DNA of 64,000 nt from a virus. The stretch lies in the IMG/VR virus record IMGVR_UViG_3300042549_005931, positions 1 to 64,000 of that record. One strand, given 5' to 3'. The notes beneath the pieces were generated by a model, which had not been told where the DNA came from, made no database searches, and was given only the letters and a program-made list of their open reading frames with translations. Of the stretch, positions 23,750 through 33,672 are shown piece after piece. How positions within the stretch are numbered: the first letter of the stretch is position 1; each line of letters begins with the position of its first letter. Both the position numbers and the translations under genes were made by a program.

Positions 23750-24427
23750 TTAAAGTTTACTATAATAAGTGTAGTTATAATAATTGGTGCTAAGTAATTC
23801 AAATTCCAAATTAAATTTTTCTAAAACATAAGATAAAGCAATACCCTCACTACTACCATATGCTGAATATCCGTTATTACCAACAATACTCATATATTCA
23901 AATATTGGTTTGATTTTTTCAATTTCATAAATAATTTTAGAAATTTCATCGGTATATGGGAAATAAAAAAAACATTCTCTTATAGTTTTAAATTTATCAT
24001 AATTATAATTATTCGTTTCCCAATATTTTATTATTGGATTAAAATATTCGGTATTATAATCGGTTAAATAAGTCCAGTTTTCCCAATCCGTTCCATTCCA
24101 ATATTTCCAACCTTCAGGATATAAACATTTTGTATGACCATTAAAATTATCAATAAAGTCATCTGTTAAATACTTTAACCAATCGTGGTCGGAATACACA
24201 ATATCCGTTTTATACTTTTCCATCAATCTTAATGGAAATAATATTTTATCAATATATGAAAATATTTTATTTTGATAATAGTATGTTTCACCAATTGAAA
24301 ATGGGTCAATATTATCCGTTAATATTTTTATATCCCATTTTTTATTATCAAATCTTTGTAATTGATTAATAATTTTTGATGGTTCATCTTTGTAATTTTC
24401 ACCAACACATATTATACTTAAAATCAT
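23750..24427 (-). CDS. Glycosyltransferase-like protein (GT8-like, weak)
   Basis: A 225-residue protein with a GT-A-like start (LSIICVGENYKDEPSKII), a strand ending WDIKILTDNI, and a likely metal site SDHDWLKYL (near 79-87) in place of DxD. The C-terminal part has GNNGYSAYGSSEGIALSYVL, which resembles another protein in this window (35432-36157: GAGEGISTAISALL). Distantly related to that gene. Exact family unknown. Confidence 0.5.
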   Translation of the reverse strand: MILSIICVGENYKDEPSKIINQLQRFDNKKWDIKILTDNIDPFSIGETYYYQNKIFSYIDKILFPLRLMEKYKTDIVYSDHDWLKYLTDDFIDNFNGHTKCLYPEGWKYWNGTDWENWTYLTDYNTEYFNPIIKYWETNNYNYDKFKTIRECFFYFPYTDEISKIIYEIEKIKPIFEYMSIVGNNGYSAYGSSEGIALSYVLEKFNLEFELLSTNYYNYTYYSKL

Positions 24428-24445
24428 AATAAATATTTTTTAATA

Positions 24446-25444
24446 TTATTCAATTTTATAATCCATCCATTTAAAATAACCAAAAGTATCTACAACTTTA
24501 TTTAGTATATCCGAATCTAATTCTTTTAATAAAGAACAAATTAAAATTTTATAATATAATGTCCATCTCATTCCGGATAAATGAACAGCTTTTGATTCCA
24601 AAAAATGTAATTTTAATTTATTGAATATGATAGATTCCAATAATTCATAATCATTACAAGTTCTAATTTTACTATCATATTCAGGTATCATCAAATAACC
24701 GGTTTTTAAATTATCATCAAATGTATGAATATCGGTATAAAATGATTTCTCTTCCAATAAAAATGAAAATTGATAATATTGTTCTAATGCTAAATTTATA
24801 TCTTTTACTTTGAGTAATTTTTCATTATTATTTATAAAAAACTCCCAAGTTCTTTTAAATGATTTACATAATGAAGTATCATCGCATCCAAATAATGAAC
24901 AATTGGCAGCATTATTACTATTAAAATTTCCCAATTGATTCCATTCCGATTCATCCAATACACTTATTGTTTTTTTAAATGCATTAAAATATAATTCATA
25001 GTATCCATCCTTTTCAGTAGGAGAATCATTTGTCATTACATTTTCAATAAAAGAAAATATTACAGATTTTGTAACATCCAAAAAAAAGTTTTTATCGTTT
25101 ATAACCAAATCAGCATCTATATGGATAAATGGTTCTGTCTGTTCCGCAGCAGCAATTATTTTAAAAATTGTGTGTTTAGCACAGATACCCTGTATTTGAT
25201 TTTTTATATGTTCTTTATTATCTTCGATGTCATAAACTTCATCAAAATAATCGTTAGTATCAAAAAACTTTTTTAACTCTGTTGATGTGTAAAGTTTTAA
25301 TTTTTTATATTTAAACTTATTTTTAAATAACCTAACAGAATAAACCATACAAATTAAATCAATTAGATAATAATCACGATTACACTCCCAGTCAATTTCG
25401 GGTGGTACATAAGTGTAGATAATATTTTTATTAAAAGTTTCCAT
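24446..25444 (-). CDS. GT-A glycosyltransferase-like protein
   Basis: A 332-residue protein. After an N-terminal region (NIIYTYVPPEIDWECNRDYY) there is a clear donor-metal motif EPFIHIDADLVI (Asp-Ala-Asp near 109-111) as in GT-A enzymes of the DUF6734 or GT8-like kind. The C-terminal half contains KAVHLSGMRW, in which the His may be the second metal ligand. No membrane segment. It follows the SGNH-type gene directly and starts one base from it. Confidence 0.6.
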   Translation of the reverse strand: METFNKNIIYTYVPPEIDWECNRDYYLIDLICMVYSVRLFKNKFKYKKLKLYTSTELKKFFDTNDYFDEVYDIEDNKEHIKNQIQGICAKHTIFKIIAAAEQTEPFIHIDADLVINDKNFFLDVTKSVIFSFIENVMTNDSPTEKDGYYELYFNAFKKTISVLDESEWNQLGNFNSNNAANCSLFGCDDTSLCKSFKRTWEFFINNNEKLLKVKDINLALEQYYQFSFLLEEKSFYTDIHTFDDNLKTGYLMIPEYDSKIRTCNDYELLESIIFNKLKLHFLESKAVHLSGMRWTLYYKILICSLLKELDSDILNKVVDTFGYFKWMDYKIE

Positions 25445-26194
25445 TTATATTATATTATTTTTTATGTGTGGTATTACTAACTCCTCACTAAATTTTTTAT
25501 GACCAAATTCTGTTGGGTGTATACCTATAAATCCAAAATTATCTGGACTATTAAATCCTCCAGTTTTACCATAATTTTCATTTACCCATTCGTGACACCC
25601 ACCAATTGGTAAAAACTTTGTTCTATCAACCATTTTAAACCAATGTTGGACTTCAGGTTCATTAATTCTATTTGTGGTTTTTGGGAAAAATATATCGGTA
25701 TATGTTGTCATAAAATACTTTACTCCCTTTTTTTCTAAATACCATTGTGTCAATAAAATATTTTGAATTGTTAATATCATTGCCGAAATGTCATTATGAA
25801 ATAAACGATAATATGTTGGTGAATTGGCAACTTCCCAATGTGGGTTAGTTATAATCCAATTTCTATATAAGTTGTCATTGTGTGGGATTACACTTGTAGG
25901 ATTTTCAACCCAACCGTCAGTGTTATTTAATTGGTTAGTGTTTTCACTGTAGAATTCATGTCTATCAACACCGCTCCACATAACCCCAACCAAAATATCG
26001 TCAGGATTTTTACCTTCATTTAATAACGTATCAACAGCATAAATTAATTTTTTTGAAATTAATCCATTACCTTGACTTGCCATACCAACATTTTTTAAAT
26101 CATAATTAATACCTTCCGCAACAAATGTTGGCCAATTCCATGGTTCAAATGTAAAACTACATCCACTGGTCACCAGTATTTTTTTATTATCCAT
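25445..26194 (-). CDS. SGNH/GDSL-like hydrolase
   Basis: A 249-residue protein. Block I ILVTSGCSFTFE places the nucleophile Ser at 13 (GCSFT instead of GDSxT); NVGMASQGNGLIS supplies the Gly/Asn of blocks II and III; and IHPTEFGH near the end (His226) supplies the catalytic His, although the usual Asp three residues before it is missing. Such enzymes are esterases, O-acetyl-sugar esterases or O-acyltransferases. In this region it would act on an acylated sugar. Overlaps the nucleotide-sugar dehydrogenase gene by 8 bases. Confidence 0.7.
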   Translation of the reverse strand: MDNKKILVTSGCSFTFEPWNWPTFVAEGINYDLKNVGMASQGNGLISKKLIYAVDTLLNEGKNPDDILVGVMWSGVDRHEFYSENTNQLNNTDGWVENPTSVIPHNDNLYRNWIITNPHWEVANSPTYYRLFHNDISAMILTIQNILLTQWYLEKKGVKYFMTTYTDIFFPKTTNRINEPEVQHWFKMVDRTKFLPIGGCHEWVNENYGKTGGFNSPDNFGFIGIHPTEFGHKKFSEELVIPHIKNNII

Positions 26195-27332
26195 AGTAAT
26201 ATACTTTTATATTTTTATTTTTATATTCTCTCCAAACATCCAATATAATACTATTTTTAGGAAAATCAATATTATAAAACTCACCCCTATGACCTAACAA
26301 ATAAATTGCCGGTTTATCTATAATGTCGAAATCGACATCTTTACCCATTTCTTTTACATAGTAACTTGTAAGTATGGTTGTGGAACCTTCAACATAATCG
26401 ACACCAGGTTTATATGATTTACCTAAAATTACTATTGGTAGATTATATGAATTTGATAAATTTACCAATTTTTTTGCAATGTTATATGCTTGCTTTTCTC
26501 GTGCTAACATTATTGAATCGAATAAATCATAACCTAAATCGTACTTATTTGCCATCCATCTTAGTGCTATATTGTCACGTGGATGACACCCTCCCCCATC
26601 TCCCATACCTGCCTTCATGTAAGATTTACTGACAATTCGTTTTGTACTTCGTTCTAATGCTTGGGTTACCACATCTGTATTAATATTACCATTTTTCTCA
26701 GCAACATCTTGAATCATATTAACAAGTGCCACCTTAGTTGAAATGAAGGTGTTATAAAAAATCTTAATAGCTTCCGCCTCATCCCACGTTCCTATTTCAA
26801 AACGAGTATCTTTGTTAACAAATGTCCTATAAAAATCAACCAATAACTTTGCATCACCGGTCTCAGTTCCATCTTCTGTTCCAATGATAATCATCTCAGG
26901 ATTTACCATATCTTCTTTTACGGTCCCCATTGCTATTAAATAGGGGTTGTATATAAATCTATAGTTTCTAACCAATTGTATTAGACTATCACTTATTGTA
27001 CCGGGTAAAACCGTTGAAATTAAAACAACTAGTTGATTGATATTTGTCCATTCATTTATTTGATATAATATTGTTTTAACTATTTCATAATCAAAATCTT
27101 TTGGTTCTAAATGCGATGTTGGATATCTACCATCGTAATCAGGATGATGTGGTGTTGGTAGAGCAATAAAAATAATATCTTTATTTTTACAAACATCTTG
27201 AATGGTGTCCACCATTTTAAAATTTATTGGGTTAACTTTATTAATATCGTAACCCTCGACATAATGATTTTCTGCCATTACTTCGGCGGCATCTTTTCCC
27301 AATTTACCAACCCCTATAAATCCAATTTTCAT
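26187..27332 (-). CDS. Nucleotide-sugar 6-dehydrogenase (UDP-glucose/GDP-mannose dehydrogenase family)
   Basis: A 381-residue enzyme oxidising a UDP- or GDP-hexose to the uronic acid. N-terminal NAD-binding GFIGVGKLGKDAA; the middle domain has YNTFISTKVALVNMI with Lys200; the catalytic Cys249 lies in GDGGGCHPRDNIAL, with Asp253; the C-terminal domain starts with GKSYKPGVDYVEGS. It is slightly shorter than cellular homologues (about 390-440). It would provide an acidic sugar for the glycan. Coupled with its neighbours by short overlaps. Confidence 0.9.
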   Translation of the reverse strand: MKIGFIGVGKLGKDAAEVMAENHYVEGYDINKVNPINFKMVDTIQDVCKNKDIIFIALPTPHHPDYDGRYPTSHLEPKDFDYEIVKTILYQINEWTNINQLVVLISTVLPGTISDSLIQLVRNYRFIYNPYLIAMGTVKEDMVNPEMIIIGTEDGTETGDAKLLVDFYRTFVNKDTRFEIGTWDEAEAIKIFYNTFISTKVALVNMIQDVAEKNGNINTDVVTQALERSTKRIVSKSYMKAGMGDGGGCHPRDNIALRWMANKYDLGYDLFDSIMLAREKQAYNIAKKLVNLSNSYNLPIVILGKSYKPGVDYVEGSTTILTSYYVKEMGKDVDFDIIDKPAIYLLGHRGEFYNIDFPKNSIILDVWREYKNKNIKVYYYG

Positions 27333-28777
27333 ATTAACTTTTTATTTTTATTATTATTGATATTTTCATCTTTAAACGAAAGAAAATATAAAACATCATC
27401 AATATCTTTATCTGAAATAAATTTAAAAAAATTGTTTGTTAAAACTTCTTCCATTTCTTGCGTAACCCTAAAACATTTATCCATATCCCATTTTGAAATT
27501 TCTTCCAAAACATCGATGATTTTTTCCATTCTTTTAATAAAATTTATCTCATCGTCATAACTTTCATCCCACCATCTATCAAAAGTCATATAACCCAATT
27601 CTTTTAATTTTTTTAATGAATGTGGATTACCACACATGATAAAAGGTTGACAAGCTAATATTGGTTTAAATGTTTTTTCTGAGAAAAAAATAGTGGTATT
27701 ATCCACCATTGATTCACTAATTATATTTAAAAAACTACGACCGTGTGCCTCTTTATTAAAAATACCAGCTTTATTATTCTCTAAGTCTTCCACATCATAA
27801 GTTGAGTGTTTTTTTGAGTCATATGTTTTATAGAATTCAAATAATTTTTCTTTTGAATGTTTATATTCATTTGGAATATTAACACTAATTATTTTAGAGT
27901 ATTCATCGGAATCCATCTCGGGTGTACCTCCCAATGTTGTTATTGATTTACCTTTTAAATTTTCATTTAAATTTAACTCGGCAAATAATAATAATCTATG
28001 TAATTTTGGTACCCTATTGAAATTTAAAAAATGAATATTTTTTTTAATAGTCTTATTATTTTGGAGCATATTATAAAATATGTTACTTAAAGAATTTTTT
28101 GTAAAAATATTTAATTTTTTACCATAATGAAACCATATATTATGTTCAAAATATGAATATGGGTATACCGTAAAATTATCTTCAATTATTCCTCTTGATA
28201 TAAGTTCATATTGTCTGTCCTTCGCCTGCATATTTGCAGTTATCATAATCACATCGTCACTATTTAATGAATATTTTTTAGATAATTTATTGAGCCAAAT
28301 AAATTCATTATCATTCATACCAAAAAATCCTTCAGTAGGTTGTATAAAAACTAATTTAGCCATTTTATTTTTAATAGATTCAATAACCATATCGTTTAAA
28401 TTCATAGTCTCATATCTTATGAATAAATCATTGTTATATAAAACCACCGGATAAATAAATTTTTGATTATTGTCATAAAAATGCTTGACGGTATTTTTTA
28501 CCATATTTTCATAAGTGTTATCTAGTATATTTTCCAAATTTTGACTGGCAAATTGAAATAATTCATGTTTTAATTGAACGTCATCGTTATTTTTTAAAAA
28601 ATATGGAAATTTAATGCCTAATTCTTCTTCAACAACAGATAGTGGTTTATGGGTAATTGTATGCCAAGGATGTATATCATAATGAGCGACATTTGAGGTA
28701 CCGTACAATGGTTTACCATTTTCATCGTACACTAATATATTATCGTAAGCCACATTAATTTTTAAATTTCTTATCAT
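27329..28777 (-). CDS. Large glycosyltransferase-like protein, unassigned
   Basis: A 482-residue protein. The only familiar element is near the C-terminus (about 360-410): TTIFFSEKTFKPILACQPFI, then CGNPHSLKKLKELGYMTF and WWDESYDDE, similar to the donor-side end of GT-B or exostosin-like enzymes (family pattern TEKTxKPxxxxxPFIxxG). The rest is polar and unassigned. It neighbours a LamG-like gene and a dehydrogenase gene, and overlaps each by 4 bases. A glycan role is likely from context, but not proved. Confidence 0.5.
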   Translation of the reverse strand: MIRNLKINVAYDNILVYDENGKPLYGTSNVAHYDIHPWHTITHKPLSVVEEELGIKFPYFLKNNDDVQLKHELFQFASQNLENILDNTYENMVKNTVKHFYDNNQKFIYPVVLYNNDLFIRYETMNLNDMVIESIKNKMAKLVFIQPTEGFFGMNDNEFIWLNKLSKKYSLNSDDVIMITANMQAKDRQYELISRGIIEDNFTVYPYSYFEHNIWFHYGKKLNIFTKNSLSNIFYNMLQNNKTIKKNIHFLNFNRVPKLHRLLLFAELNLNENLKGKSITTLGGTPEMDSDEYSKIISVNIPNEYKHSKEKLFEFYKTYDSKKHSTYDVEDLENNKAGIFNKEAHGRSFLNIISESMVDNTTIFFSEKTFKPILACQPFIMCGNPHSLKKLKELGYMTFDRWWDESYDDEINFIKRMEKIIDVLEEISKWDMDKCFRVTQEMEEVLTNNFFKFISDKDIDDVLYFLSFKDENINNNKNKKLI

Positions 28778-29505
28778 GTTCTATTTTTTTCTATGTATAT
28801 GTGATTGTTATTACCTGTAAAATCAAATATTTTAAATTTAGTTAATTCTTTAAAATCATATAATCCCAATAAACCATATCTTTCTGAATTTACATATTCG
28901 TTATATTGATTTAAATTATTCACATAATCTGTTTTTATTAATTTAATTTCAGAATCTGTTAAATTATTTTTAGATAATAACAAATATTTGAAATCGATAC
29001 AATATGTTGGTTCATTATCGAATTTATCGTTACCTAACAAAATTTGTGGATTTTCATGTTGACTAAAAATGTTATCACCCACTTCAATCTCAAATATGAA
29101 CTCATAATCAATATAATATTTTATTTTTTTATCTTTTACTGAATAATTTACAGTGAATTCATAATTTTTATTGAATTCAAAATTAAAATTTAAACCTTTT
29201 CTTGTGATGTCTTCTTTATCGTTGATATTGAAAGAACAATTAGTAAAAAATAAATTGGAATAGATTGTTTGACCGTCCGAATCTTGGTAGGTGTGTGGAT
29301 TTATACCAATTGAAAAAATAAAGGGTACTTTCCAAAATATTGCAATTGGTTCATTAGTGTAATTCTCTTTTTTATCAACAGAAAATTCAACATGTACCGT
29401 AAAATCGTTATCATTAAAAACATTTTTACAAATTTCACCTTTTTCTAAGTTATATGTTTTTAATGATGGCCACAAAATTAATGTCTGGTCTTTTTCTACC
29501 CTCAT
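28774..29505 (-). CDS. Concanavalin A-like/LamG-like domain protein
   Basis: A 243-residue protein without a signal peptide. Stretches such as NDFTVHVEFSVDK, FSIGINPH, YEFTVNYSVKDKKIKYYID and the closing YLLLSKNNLTDSEIKLIK with a later LLGLYDF are typical of a jelly-roll (LamG/ConA-like) domain. Similar domains are present in both GT7 proteins and in the tail LamG proteins of this window. It may bind a carbohydrate or serve as an adaptor. Overlaps the radical SAM gene by 4 bases. Confidence 0.55.
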   Translation of the reverse strand: MRVEKDQTLILWPSLKTYNLEKGEICKNVFNDNDFTVHVEFSVDKKENYTNEPIAIFWKVPFIFSIGINPHTYQDSDGQTIYSNLFFTNCSFNINDKEDITRKGLNFNFEFNKNYEFTVNYSVKDKKIKYYIDYEFIFEIEVGDNIFSQHENPQILLGNDKFDNEPTYCIDFKYLLLSKNNLTDSEIKLIKTDYVNNLNQYNEYVNSERYGLLGLYDFKELTKFKIFDFTGNNNHIYIEKNRT

Positions 29506-30884
29506 ATTTTATTTTTTATTTTATGATAAAATTCTTCCATCTCGGGAAATGTTTTTAAAAAATTAGTACCTCTTCTTAAATCATGTTCATCAACAAATTT
29601 AACAAAATCAATTCGATTTTGGTTTAAATCTTCATCTTCGGATAATGACCAATCATATATTCTTTTAATTTTTTGAACTTCAATATCATTAAATCCCATA
29701 GTATTACCGTCATAATTTTCAACTGAATTGTACACCACAAATTCTGCTTGTTTTCTTATCAATTCTTTATGTTCCGGTTCTAATATTTTAACTGTCTGAT
29801 GTGGTGGGTATCTTAAATAAGATGCATCGACCGGTGCCGTTGTTAACCAATATCTATGAAAATTTTTGTGTTGTTTTCTTAAATCCAATACATTCTTTAA
29901 AAAAGTCCTAAAAGAAAAAACACTTAATGCGTTATATGTTGTCATAAACACAATAGTCACTTTTGGTACTTTTTCTAAAATCTTATTTACATTGTCCCAA
30001 AAACTATTAAATTCTAATCCATGTCTAATATATTCGGCCTGTGCTCCCCACCCATCTAATGATGTGTATATTATCATTTCGTTTACCAAATCTTTATCGG
30101 TAATAATTTGTAATTTTTGAATTAATCTATCAATTAAATTGTTAGGTACACCTAAATTTGAATTTATGGATAAGTTTAACTTAGTATTTGGGGATGGATG
30201 TTCTATAATATAATCCAATACGTTCCAAGTATCTTTACTTAATAATGGTTCCCCACCAGTTATCCTAAATGTATGTAAATCTTTATATAAATCCGGCCAC
30301 CAATCCCAAAATGCCTCCACATATGGATTATGTTCAGAATGTTTATATGGCATTTTACCTCCGGATTTAATCCAACTTAATTCACCAAAATCGTTGGATG
30401 TTGGGTATTTTCCATATCTTTCAATCTCTTCCATCCATTTAGATGAAAACATTGGTCCGCAATATGAACATTTAAAATTACAAGTATTTGAAAAAGATAC
30501 TTCCACGTATTTTGGATTATAGTTTTCCCTCCAACTTAAATTTTTAATTTCATCAAAATATTGTTGTGACCATGGTTCTTCGGATTTAAAAACTCTATCT
30601 GATAACATATCTGAATTATCCTCAACATCCCAACAGTACTTACATTCTTTTGGTCTTTCACCATTTAACATTTGTTTTCTTGCTTCTTTTTTTTCCTTAG
30701 TGTTATGTAAGGCGGTAGGATTCCTTGATAATTCAGATAGTGGTATTTTATGTGGTGTTGGATGATGACACGAATGTGTTAATCCATTATGTAAATGCAT
30801 AGTAACTTGTGTCCATTTAGCCAAACAAAATCCACACCCAACAGAGTCTAACTTATTTTTTATTTGATTATGAACATCACTCAT
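29502..30884 (-). CDS. Radical SAM enzyme (twitch-type)
   Basis: A 460-residue radical SAM protein. The [4Fe-4S] motif CxxxCxxC is Cys135, Cys139 and Cys142 in SNTCNFKCSYCGP. The N-terminal region adds CGFC, a possible ligand in SCHHP and CKYCW (near 17-84), which could bind an extra cluster or Zn. RITGGEPLLSKD is the standard GGEPL motif. Such proteins catalyse difficult C-H chemistry; the group resembles the twitch/SPASM-linked enzymes that modify peptides or sugars. Its substrate may be a glycan or a fibre peptide. It lies between GT7 and LamG-like genes. Confidence 0.85.
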   Translation of the reverse strand: MSDVHNQIKNKLDSVGCGFCLAKWTQVTMHLHNGLTHSCHHPTPHKIPLSELSRNPTALHNTKEKKEARKQMLNGERPKECKYCWDVEDNSDMLSDRVFKSEEPWSQQYFDEIKNLSWRENYNPKYVEVSFSNTCNFKCSYCGPMFSSKWMEEIERYGKYPTSNDFGELSWIKSGGKMPYKHSEHNPYVEAFWDWWPDLYKDLHTFRITGGEPLLSKDTWNVLDYIIEHPSPNTKLNLSINSNLGVPNNLIDRLIQKLQIITDKDLVNEMIIYTSLDGWGAQAEYIRHGLEFNSFWDNVNKILEKVPKVTIVFMTTYNALSVFSFRTFLKNVLDLRKQHKNFHRYWLTTAPVDASYLRYPPHQTVKILEPEHKELIRKQAEFVVYNSVENYDGNTMGFNDIEVQKIKRIYDWSLSEDEDLNQNRIDFVKFVDEHDLRRGTNFLKTFPEMEEFYHKIKNKI

Positions 30885-32251
30885 AGTTCTACATTTATAA
30901 TTTTAGTGTTATTGTTGTAATATACGTCTTTTAAGTTATATTTTAAACTATTCATCCCATCATTTTTATAGTTGATTTTCCCTTGTTGCATCTCTGTAAC
31001 AAATCTTCTTTCGTTCTTTGCCGTTGTCTCACCTTTGGCCCATTTACCATTAACAAATCCTTCATCAATGTGTGGTAAACATTCAAACTTTCCTTCTCGT
31101 CTAAATGGTAGAACATCTTTCATTACTTTAATATTTTCTTTACCGGAAATTACATTATTATACACCACACCTTCAAATTTTTCTGATGAATTAAAATGTA
31201 AAATTGGTGATTCATGTATCTCATCAATTGAGGTGTCATAAATTTTAACTTCAGATATCTTACCCTTAAATCTTGTATTGGTGTGATTACAGAAACCAAG
31301 TAAGAATGGTTTAATTGAATCGTGTAACCTTAATTTAGTGGTTAATATTCTTGGCGTATTGTATTTTGCACCCATGTAATTTAAAATCAAATCATCGTTA
31401 ACATACATACTATATTCGTCAGTATCTTTCTTATATGAAACAGTAAACCATGTCCAAAGATTCTCAAATCGTTTTGACCACGTATAGTAATGGTTGTTCG
31501 ACCTATCAATAACCATTGAATTAACCGTTCTTGAATTATTAAACGATAAACCCCAAGTCCAACTACCATCTTTTCTTAATAATGGGTACTCAATAAATTT
31601 TCTTTCGGTATCTCCAACCAACCAAATGGGTACTTTATCTTGCTGTTGTTCTGCGGTGAATAAAATTGATATGGTATGGTCATTGTGTAAACAAGAACTG
31701 ATTTCTCTATTGGTTGGTATTTCAATATGTGAATCGATACCATTAAATTCATAATAATCTTTGTCCTCATATTGATTAACCACTTCACCGGTTGTGTATC
31801 CTTCGTAATAACATCTCCAAAACAAATCATCGTCCTCTTGACCCCAATCCCAATATTCATTTGAATAACCATTAGTTCTTTCTACCTGTTCTTTGGTGAA
31901 CAAAATAACACCACCAAAATACTGGTCATAGTTTATACCATAATCATATTTTGATAGTTGTGTTGCTATATGAATAGGGTTATTTTCAGGATATGAATAG
32001 TCAACATTTTCATCCGGTATCATATCAACATCATGCCAGGCAATATAGTCACATCCGTCATTGAACGCATATTGTGCGGCAATGTTTTTCATCGCACCCC
32101 TATTAAATAGTTTATCATCAACTTGATGTCCAACATAAAATTCATGGTCGATACCTTTACCGGTTAATAGTTTACCAAGTTTATCAACAAGTTCATCTAA
32201 ATGATTTTTTCTGTCTCTGTACGGTATACAAATACCTAATTTATGACTCAT
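30881..32251 (-). CDS. GT7-family galactosyltransferase-like enzyme split by a LamG domain
   Basis: A 456-residue protein. Residues 1-160 carry the beta-1,4-galactosyltransferase (GT7) core: CIPYRDRKNHLDEL, KLFNRGAMKNIAA, the metal site AWHDVDM (74-76), YFGGVILF and NGYSNEYWDWGQEDDDLFWR. Residues about 167-345 are an inserted LamG-like domain (YYEFNGIDSHIEIPT, SEVKIYDTSIDE). From about 383 the GT7 fold resumes: FRREGKFECLP, then NDGMNSLKY (429-437), as in the usual GT7 DGLNSL end. The LamG thus sits within the enzyme. A close second copy lies next to it. The donor sugar is unknown. Confidence 0.8.
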   Translation of the reverse strand: MSHKLGICIPYRDRKNHLDELVDKLGKLLTGKGIDHEFYVGHQVDDKLFNRGAMKNIAAQYAFNDGCDYIAWHDVDMIPDENVDYSYPENNPIHIATQLSKYDYGINYDQYFGGVILFTKEQVERTNGYSNEYWDWGQEDDDLFWRCYYEGYTTGEVVNQYEDKDYYEFNGIDSHIEIPTNREISSCLHNDHTISILFTAEQQQDKVPIWLVGDTERKFIEYPLLRKDGSWTWGLSFNNSRTVNSMVIDRSNNHYYTWSKRFENLWTWFTVSYKKDTDEYSMYVNDDLILNYMGAKYNTPRILTTKLRLHDSIKPFLLGFCNHTNTRFKGKISEVKIYDTSIDEIHESPILHFNSSEKFEGVVYNNVISGKENIKVMKDVLPFRREGKFECLPHIDEGFVNGKWAKGETTAKNERRFVTEMQQGKINYKNDGMNSLKYNLKDVYYNNNTKIINVEL

Positions 32252-33672
32252 ATTCCTACATTAATTTCTGTTATTTTTTTATCTTTTGTTTTACCATATT
32301 CGATAAACTCTAATGTATTTAACCCATCTTCATTAGTTAAATCGGTATTAATTGATATTTCATTGTGGTATCTTAACTGATTCCATCTTGTCGATTGGTC
32401 TTTCCATTTATTATCCAAAAATCCATTTTCATTATGCTTTAAAGATTTAAAAAGTGATTTTCTTCTATATGGTATTTTCACTTCTTTATATTCTGGTAAA
32501 TTTAAATTAACAATTTCACATTTTTCTATTTGTCCATTATTTTTATTACCCGAAAGGTCAATTAATTGGTAATTTTTAATAAAATTTGCATTATAATAAA
32601 TTTTTAAATCAGATGGTGACCTATGTATATTAAAATTTTCAGTTAATAACCCGGTTCTATTAATTGATATTTCTTCAACTTCTTTTTCGGTTAATGCAAT
32701 GTCATAATAGGCAAATTCATCAATATGACCCCTAAAATAATTAGGTATTAATTCTCTATCGGGTTTACCCACACCCAAATAAAAATATGGTTCCGTTCTA
32801 TAAGACCTTAGTTTTTTAAAATGTTCTGTTTGACCTATAAAAATACCGTCTTGATATACTTTTAAGGTTTTTTCAAACATGTCTAACACAATCACTATGT
32901 TAGTTTTATAGTTTGTTTTAATATTTGAATTGACGTAAAGTGCATTGTTAAAATTATCAAACGCACAAAAATTGTATCTTGAAAATGAATTATAACAAAC
33001 GGCAAAATCCCATCCTGGAATACTAAAAACGGTAAACTCGTCAGATTCTTTTTCATGATTTAATATTAAATTTTCAGGTAAAAACGAAATGAATATCGTG
33101 GCATTTGAATTAATATTAATCGTGTTATTACATTTTATTAATGAATCTATACCGTTAAACTTTAATGCCTTAGTTTTAATATTAAAATTTTTTAATTTTA
33201 ACGTGTTTAGATTAACATCATTTTTTCTACATCTCAATAATAAATCATCATCCTCAAACCCCCACGCCCAATACTTGTTTGAGTACCCGTTAATTTTTTT
33301 AAATGTCTCAACAGGGAACATAGTCACACCACCAAAATACTCATCAAATAACTCTCTCGTCTTCCCATTCTCGTCGGGTAAGAAATCGGTTGCAAGGTGT
33401 AACGGTACTTCAGAATATGAATAATCAACATCAATAGGTAACATATCCACATCGTGAAAAACAACGTAGTCACATTCCATTTTTAGTGCGTAATTAAACC
33501 CTATGTTTAATAACATACCTCTATTGAATTGTTTTGCATTATCTTGATTGACTATAATTAATTCATACCGAATATTACGTCCATCTAAATAATCGGTGAT
33601 ATGTTTTTTAAATAAATCTAAATGCTCAAATCTATCTCTATAAGGGACAATTACACCTAATTTTTTATCCAT
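32248..33672 (-). CDS. Second GT7-family enzyme split by a LamG domain
   Basis: A 474-residue paralogue of the next gene, with the same architecture. GT7 core: IVPYRDRFEHLDLF, FNRGMLLNIGF, VFHDVDML (Asp74, Asp76), YFGGVTMFP and NGYSNKYWAWGFEDDDLLLR. LamG-like insert from about 168 to 350 (ALKFNGIDSLIKC, then HIDEFAYYDIALTEKEV). The GT7 end resumes with YRRKSLFKSLKHNENGFL and DGLNTLEF. The two copies differ well enough in sequence to be old duplicates, so the architecture is maintained. It overlaps by 4-8 bases at each end. Confidence 0.8.
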   Translation of the reverse strand: MDKKLGVIVPYRDRFEHLDLFKKHITDYLDGRNIRYELIIVNQDNAKQFNRGMLLNIGFNYALKMECDYVVFHDVDMLPIDVDYSYSEVPLHLATDFLPDENGKTRELFDEYFGGVTMFPVETFKKINGYSNKYWAWGFEDDDLLLRCRKNDVNLNTLKLKNFNIKTKALKFNGIDSLIKCNNTININSNATIFISFLPENLILNHEKESDEFTVFSIPGWDFAVCYNSFSRYNFCAFDNFNNALYVNSNIKTNYKTNIVIVLDMFEKTLKVYQDGIFIGQTEHFKKLRSYRTEPYFYLGVGKPDRELIPNYFRGHIDEFAYYDIALTEKEVEEISINRTGLLTENFNIHRSPSDLKIYYNANFIKNYQLIDLSGNKNNGQIEKCEIVNLNLPEYKEVKIPYRRKSLFKSLKHNENGFLDNKWKDQSTRWNQLRYHNEISINTDLTNEDGLNTLEFIEYGKTKDKKITEINVGI

